Shown here: one piece after another, positions 7,372 through 9,359 of the stretch | Layout of the letters: each line of letters opens with the position of its first letter | Position numbering within the stretch: position 1 is the stretch's first letter | Origin: Candidatus Hydromicrobium americanum | Lineage (GTDB): Bacteria > Actinomycetota > Humimicrobiia > Humimicrobiales > Humimicrobiaceae | NCBI GenBank assembly: GCA_002779205.1 | Contig: PEXF01000129.1 | Location: 648-10,006, forward strand | Reading direction: 5' to 3' | Length of the DNA stretch: 9,359 nt | Made by a program: the position numbers and the translations under genes | Notes under the pieces: model-generated | What the model was told of the DNA's origin: nothing | The model's input: only the letters and a program-made list of their open reading frames with translations | The model's database searches: none

Positions 7372-7400
7372 ATTCTAGGTAATATGTTTTAATTTTACAA
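7372..7400 (-). promoter_or_regulatory. Candidate sigma-70-type promoter, flavin reductase
   Basis: On the minus strand TTGTAA (7400-7395) is followed after exactly 17 nt by TAGAAT (7377-7372). That is 4/6 and 5/6 matches to the housekeeping consensus. Transcription would start near 7365, about 80 nt before the preferred ATG, and run through the dyad at 7314-7355. Confidence 0.45.
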
Positions 7401-7489
7401 TATCAAAGATCAGGGAAATCAGATAATTTGTTTAAAAAAAGCTTTTTTCGGTAAAAACCTCATAGATAATAAATAATTCATTATTTTTA

Positions 7490-7517
7490 AAGACAAACGC
7501 GGAAATATTTATATAAT
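7490..7517 (+). promoter_or_regulatory. Candidate sigma-70-type promoter, dehydrogenase gene
   Basis: A perfect TATAAT at 7512-7517 is preceded, 16 nt upstream, by AAGACA (7490-7495, 4/6 to TTGACA). The predicted transcript would begin near 7524, leaving a leader of about 30 nt that contains GGAGG at 7544-7548, 7 nt before the ATG at 7556. Confidence 0.5.
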
Positions 7518-7555
7518 ATAGAGGTAATCACTTTTAATCTTACGGAGGACGAAAG

Positions 7556-8635
7556 ATGACTGGATCAAAGCATTATTCTATTGCGGTTATACCCGGAGAC
7601 GGCACAGGACCAGAAGTTATAAAGGAAGGCAAAAAGGTTCTTGAGGCTGCAGGTAAAAAACATAACATAAGTTTTGAATTTACCGATTATAATTTTGGCG
7701 GAGACAGATATCTGAAAACAAAAGAGACACTGCCGGATTCTGCTATTATCAAGTTAAAACAATTTAAAGCAATATATCTTGGTGCCATAGGACATCCTTA
7801 TGTGCCGCCGGGGATTTTAGAGGTAGGTATTTTATTGAAATTAAGATTTTCTCTGGATCAGTATATAAACTTAAGGCCGGTAAAACTTTATCCCGGTGTT
7901 GATTGCCCGCTGAAGGACAAGGGTCCGGAAGATATAGATTTTGTAGTGGTAAGGGAAAATACCGGTGGGCTATATACCGGTCATGGTGGTGTAACCAGAA
8001 AGGGAACTCCGTATGAGGTTGCAACCCAGGTGATGGTTTATGACAGGCAGATGGTCGACAGATGCCTGGAATATGCTTTTAATCTGACAAGGGCAAGAAA
8101 AGAAGAAGGAAAACCGGGAAAACTTACCCTGGTTCATAAAACAAATGTGCTCACTTATGTAGGAGATCTGTGGTACAGGGCATTTATGGAAATGGCAAAG
8201 AAGTTTTCTGATATTGAAACTGATTATAATCATATTGATGCTGCATGTATGTGGACGGTAAAAAATCCTGAATGGTTTGATGTTATTGTTATACCAAATA
8301 TGTTTGGAGATATAATTACTGATCTTGGAGCGATGATCCAGGGTGGTATGGGAATTGCAGCAGGAGGAAATATTAATCCCGGTGGAACTTCAATGTTTGA
8401 ACCCATAGGAGGCTCTGCTCCAAAATATACCGGAAAGAATGTTATAAATCCGCTGGCGGCAATAGAAGCGGGAAGGATGATGTTAAAGCACCTTGGAGAA
8501 AAAGAAGCAGCCAAATCTATTGAAGATGCTGTTTCTTACGTGTGCACTCAGGTAAAGAGTTTAAGTGCCTGTAAGATGGGCTACAGCACAACAGAAGTAG
8601 GGGATATGGTAGCTGAGTATATTAGTGGTAGCTAA
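7556..8635 (+). CDS. Isopropylmalate/isocitrate dehydrogenase family (LeuB-like)
   Basis: This complete 359-residue beta-decarboxylating dehydrogenase has the family opening IAVIPGDGTGPEV (9-21). The three substrate arginines are at R97, R107 and R133, with Y140, K195 and the metal-site aspartates D228, D252 and D256. The PROSITE-type signature begins NMFGDIITDLG (248-258). The substrate helix ILEVGILLKLR (87-97) has the hydrophobic LL of isopropylmalate enzymes and lacks the Ser/Asn pair of isocitrate enzymes, so oxidation of 3-isopropylmalate or a similar malate derivative is favoured. The cofactor loop reads GGSAPKYTG: Lys290-Tyr291 occupy the place of E. coli Icd Lys344-Tyr345 (NADP type) instead of the Asp of NAD-dependent LeuB, and Gly285 replaces the usual His. 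No leuA, leuC or leuD lies nearby, so a leucine-pathway role is unproven; tartrate- or homoisocitrate-type activity is an alternative. The ribosome site and promoter are strong. Its end overlaps a TypA tail ORF by 11 nt. Confidence 0.88.
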   Translation: MTGSKHYSIAVIPGDGTGPEVIKEGKKVLEAAGKKHNISFEFTDYNFGGDRYLKTKETLPDSAIIKLKQFKAIYLGAIGHPYVPPGILEVGILLKLRFSLDQYINLRPVKLYPGVDCPLKDKGPEDIDFVVVRENTGGLYTGHGGVTRKGTPYEVATQVMVYDRQMVDRCLEYAFNLTRARKEEGKPGKLTLVHKTNVLTYVGDLWYRAFMEMAKKFSDIETDYNHIDAACMWTVKNPEWFDVIVIPNMFGDIITDLGAMIQGGMGIAAGGNINPGGTSMFEPIGGSAPKYTGKNVINPLAAIEAGRMMLKHLGEKEAAKSIEDAVSYVCTQVKSLSACKMGYSTTEVGDMVAEYISGS

Positions 8636-8849
8636 TTACCAGCAAAATAAGGAGCATTTTAATACCCCCAGAATAATGGACCTGGATGATGCTTTGGAAT
8701 ATATTGACGATAGCGAACTGGTTGAAATAACTCCTAAGTCAATACGCATTCGTAAAATTGTCTCAACTGAATTAGAAGAAAAACGAATAAGAAAAAACTC
8801 AAAACAAATAAAAATTCCAAAACCAACTTCAAATCATAGCTTGATTTAA
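8625..8849 (+). pseudogene. typA: TypA/BipA C-terminal tail remnant
   Basis: The 74-residue frame runs from a GTG at 8625, inside the end of the dehydrogenase gene, to a TAA at 8847-8849. Residues about 12-50 (FNTPRIMDLDDALEYIDDSE, then LVEITPKSIRIRK) match the very end of the translational GTPase TypA/BipA, where TPP-[RK]-x-M-x-L-E-x-A-L-E-[FY]-I-x-D-D-E-L-V-E-V-T-P-K-x-I-R-L-R-K is conserved. The rest of TypA (about 560 residues) is missing. The tail itself has no stop or frameshift. The first ten residues read through non-homologous sequence, so the junction is near 8655. AAGGAG at 8649-8654 has no start codon at proper spacing; the first in-frame ATG is at 8676. I treat it as a remnant co-transcribed with the dehydrogenase, although translation of a short peptide cannot be excluded. 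Confidence 0.7.
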
Positions 8850-8904
8850 AAAAATCATCACTTTTAATAACGGTAATGCTATAGATATAACTCTTTTTAC
8901 TATT

Positions 8905-8934
8905 AAAAGACCCCACCTGAGTGGAGTCTTTTTT
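8905..8934 (+). terminator. Rho-independent terminator
   Basis: AAAAGACCCCAC (8905-8916), loop CTGA, then GTGGAGTCTTTT (8921-8932) make a 12-bp stem with a single C-A mismatch. A run of six T residues covers 8929-8934. It ends the dehydrogenase/TypA-tail transcript. The A-run at its left side means it may also stop the RRM transcript arriving from the other strand. Confidence 0.85.
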
Positions 8935-8972
8935 AGATATTATCTAATTAATTACGTGTTAATCAGATTAAT

Positions 8973-9239
8973 TTAATATCTTCTATAGTTACTGTTTGTT
9001 CTTTCTCTTTGAGGACGAGCTTCATCAACTTTTAAATTACGACCTTCAAAGTCACTGCCGTCCAGTCCTTCTTTTGCCTTTTCGGCTTCAGCTGGATCAG
9101 ACATTTCAACAAATCCAAAGCCTTTATTTCCAATTACATTGGCCGATTTAACTTGACCATACTTGGAAAATAACTCTTTCAATTGCTCATCAGTAACAGA
9201 GTAGCTTAAATTTCCTACATAAAGTTTGTTACCTTGCAT
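8973..9239 (-). CDS. Small RRM-type RNA-binding protein
   Basis: The 88-residue protein is a single RNA recognition motif with a short Arg-rich tail. RNP2 is LYVGNL (6-11), RNP1 is KGFGFVEM (39-46), and the helix 1 segment TDEQLKELFSKYG (16-28) and helix 2 segment DPAEAEKAKEGLDG (48-61) are typical. The tail (about 75-88, ARPQRERTNSNYRRY) should add nonspecific RNA affinity. In cyanobacteria and other bacteria such proteins are often cold-induced and bind single-stranded RNA; that role here is an inference. The loop between strands 2 and 3 is short: the usual DRETGRSR-like insertion before RNP1 is absent. The ribosome site is strong (GGAGG at 9245-9249, 5 nt before the ATG), and the leader can pair with it. 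A promoter candidate is at 9315-9343. Confidence 0.92.
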   Translation of the reverse strand: MQGNKLYVGNLSYSVTDEQLKELFSKYGQVKSANVIGNKGFGFVEMSDPAEAEKAKEGLDGSDFEGRNLKVDEARPQRERTNSNYRRY

Positions 9240-9241
9240 AC

Positions 9242-9302
9242 TTACCTCCTTCTAATTATTATCATTTCTCTAAGTTCTACAATATTTCTTTTAGAGAGGT
9301 AA
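9242..9302 (-). promoter_or_regulatory. Leader element able to pair with the ribosome site
   Basis: In the predicted RRM mRNA leader, TTACCTC (9302-9296 on the minus strand) is complementary to GAGGTAA (9248-9242), which contains most of the Shine-Dalgarno sequence; a G-U pair extends it to 8 bp. Between them TCTCTAA (9297-9291) can pair with TTAGAGA (9273-9267). The two stems overlap by two bases, so they can compete, or nest if the inner one shortens to 5 bp. This is the layout of a ribosome-site switch or thermosensor, but no test of folding was possible. Confidence 0.4.
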
Positions 9303-9314
9303 TTGCGCGTAACA

Positions 9315-9343
9315 ATCCTAGCTCTTAATTAAAATACTATCAA
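9315..9343 (-). promoter_or_regulatory. Candidate sigma-70-type promoter, RRM gene
   Basis: On the minus strand TTGATA (9343-9338, 5/6 to TTGACA) is followed after 17 nt by TAGGAT (9320-9315, 4/6 to TATAAT). Transcription would begin near 9307, giving a leader of about 68 nt that includes the entire ribosome-site pairing element. Confidence 0.4.
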
Positions 9344-9359
9344 ACAAAAAGAGTACTAA

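Noticed and set aside
7434..7448. A-run/T-run palindrome around AAAAAAGCTTTTTT
   Set aside because: It has no room for a hairpin loop and no G/C-rich stem, so it is not a credible terminator.
7764..8514. Three minus-strand open frames inside the dehydrogenase gene
   Set aside because: They are antisense shadows of a conserved enzyme gene, without ribosome sites or family similarity.
8831..8847. AAATCA-TAGCT-TGATTT inverted repeat at the end of the TypA tail
   Set aside because: The stem is only 6 bp and AT-rich, is followed by A residues rather than T, and a much better terminator lies 60 nt downstream.
7527..8868. 12-bp sequence ATCACTTTTAAT shared by the dehydrogenase leader (7527-7538) and the spacer after the TypA tail (8857-8868)
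   Set aside because: It is short and AT-rich; two copies in a window of this composition can be chance, and no flanking similarity extends it.
8734..8916. 60-residue minus-strand open frame across the TypA tail and terminator
   Set aside because: Its hydrophobic composition arises from the A-rich opposite strand, and it begins inside the terminator stem.
1..9359. CRISPR array, tRNA, rRNA or transposase gene
   Set aside because: I saw no regularly spaced repeats, no tRNA-like cloverleaf sequence, no rRNA segment and no transposase-like reading frame or terminal inverted repeats.

Overview
This AT-rich 9.4 kb window suggests a low-GC, probably anaerobic bacterium of the Firmicutes type (Clostridia or Halanaerobiales would fit). 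The grounds are strong GGAGG-type ribosome sites, long A/T-rich spacers, a class B (cobalamin-binding) radical SAM enzyme, a DUF89 phosphatase, a flavoredoxin-like flavoprotein and a small RRM protein. The taxonomic guess is an inference from gene types, not a match.

Layout. At 40-933 (+) is a complete DUF89/ARMT1-like metal-dependent damage-control phosphatase. Behind it, 941-1099 (+) is a short leftover of an M23 (LytM-type) peptidase. From 4772 down to 1091 (-) runs a block of four poorly characterised genes in the order zincin-like metalloprotease, DUF6557-like protein, DUF7309/DUF6930-like protein and SEC-C zinc-motif protein. The middle pair overlaps by 8 nt and is probably translationally coupled. 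At 4862-4996 (+) is a nonsense-interrupted N-terminal piece of galactose-1-phosphate uridylyltransferase (galT). It separates this block from a B12-binding radical SAM/DUF4070 protein (5016-6491, -). Next come a flavin reductase (6719-7285, -) and a divergently transcribed isopropylmalate/isocitrate-type dehydrogenase (7556-8635, +). The spacer between them holds promoter candidates in both directions and a dyad. The last 11 nt of the dehydrogenase gene overlap an ORF whose product is the C-terminal tail of the GTPase TypA/BipA. A rho-independent terminator at 8905-8934 closes that unit. At 8973-9239 (-) is a small RRM RNA-binding protein. Its leader can fold so that the Shine-Dalgarno sequence is paired.

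How it fits together. There is no single pathway here; these are mostly stand-alone housekeeping or accessory genes. Two features stand out. First, three gene remnants (M23, galT, TypA) each sit exactly at a border between gene blocks, which reads as scars of rearrangement or deletion. Second, the four-gene minus-strand block of metalloprotease, two DUF proteins and a SEC-C protein is a plausible undescribed functional unit, although its function cannot be read from sequence alone. Smaller points are a probable NADP-type Lys-Tyr pair in the dehydrogenase and a candidate leader switch ahead of the RRM gene.
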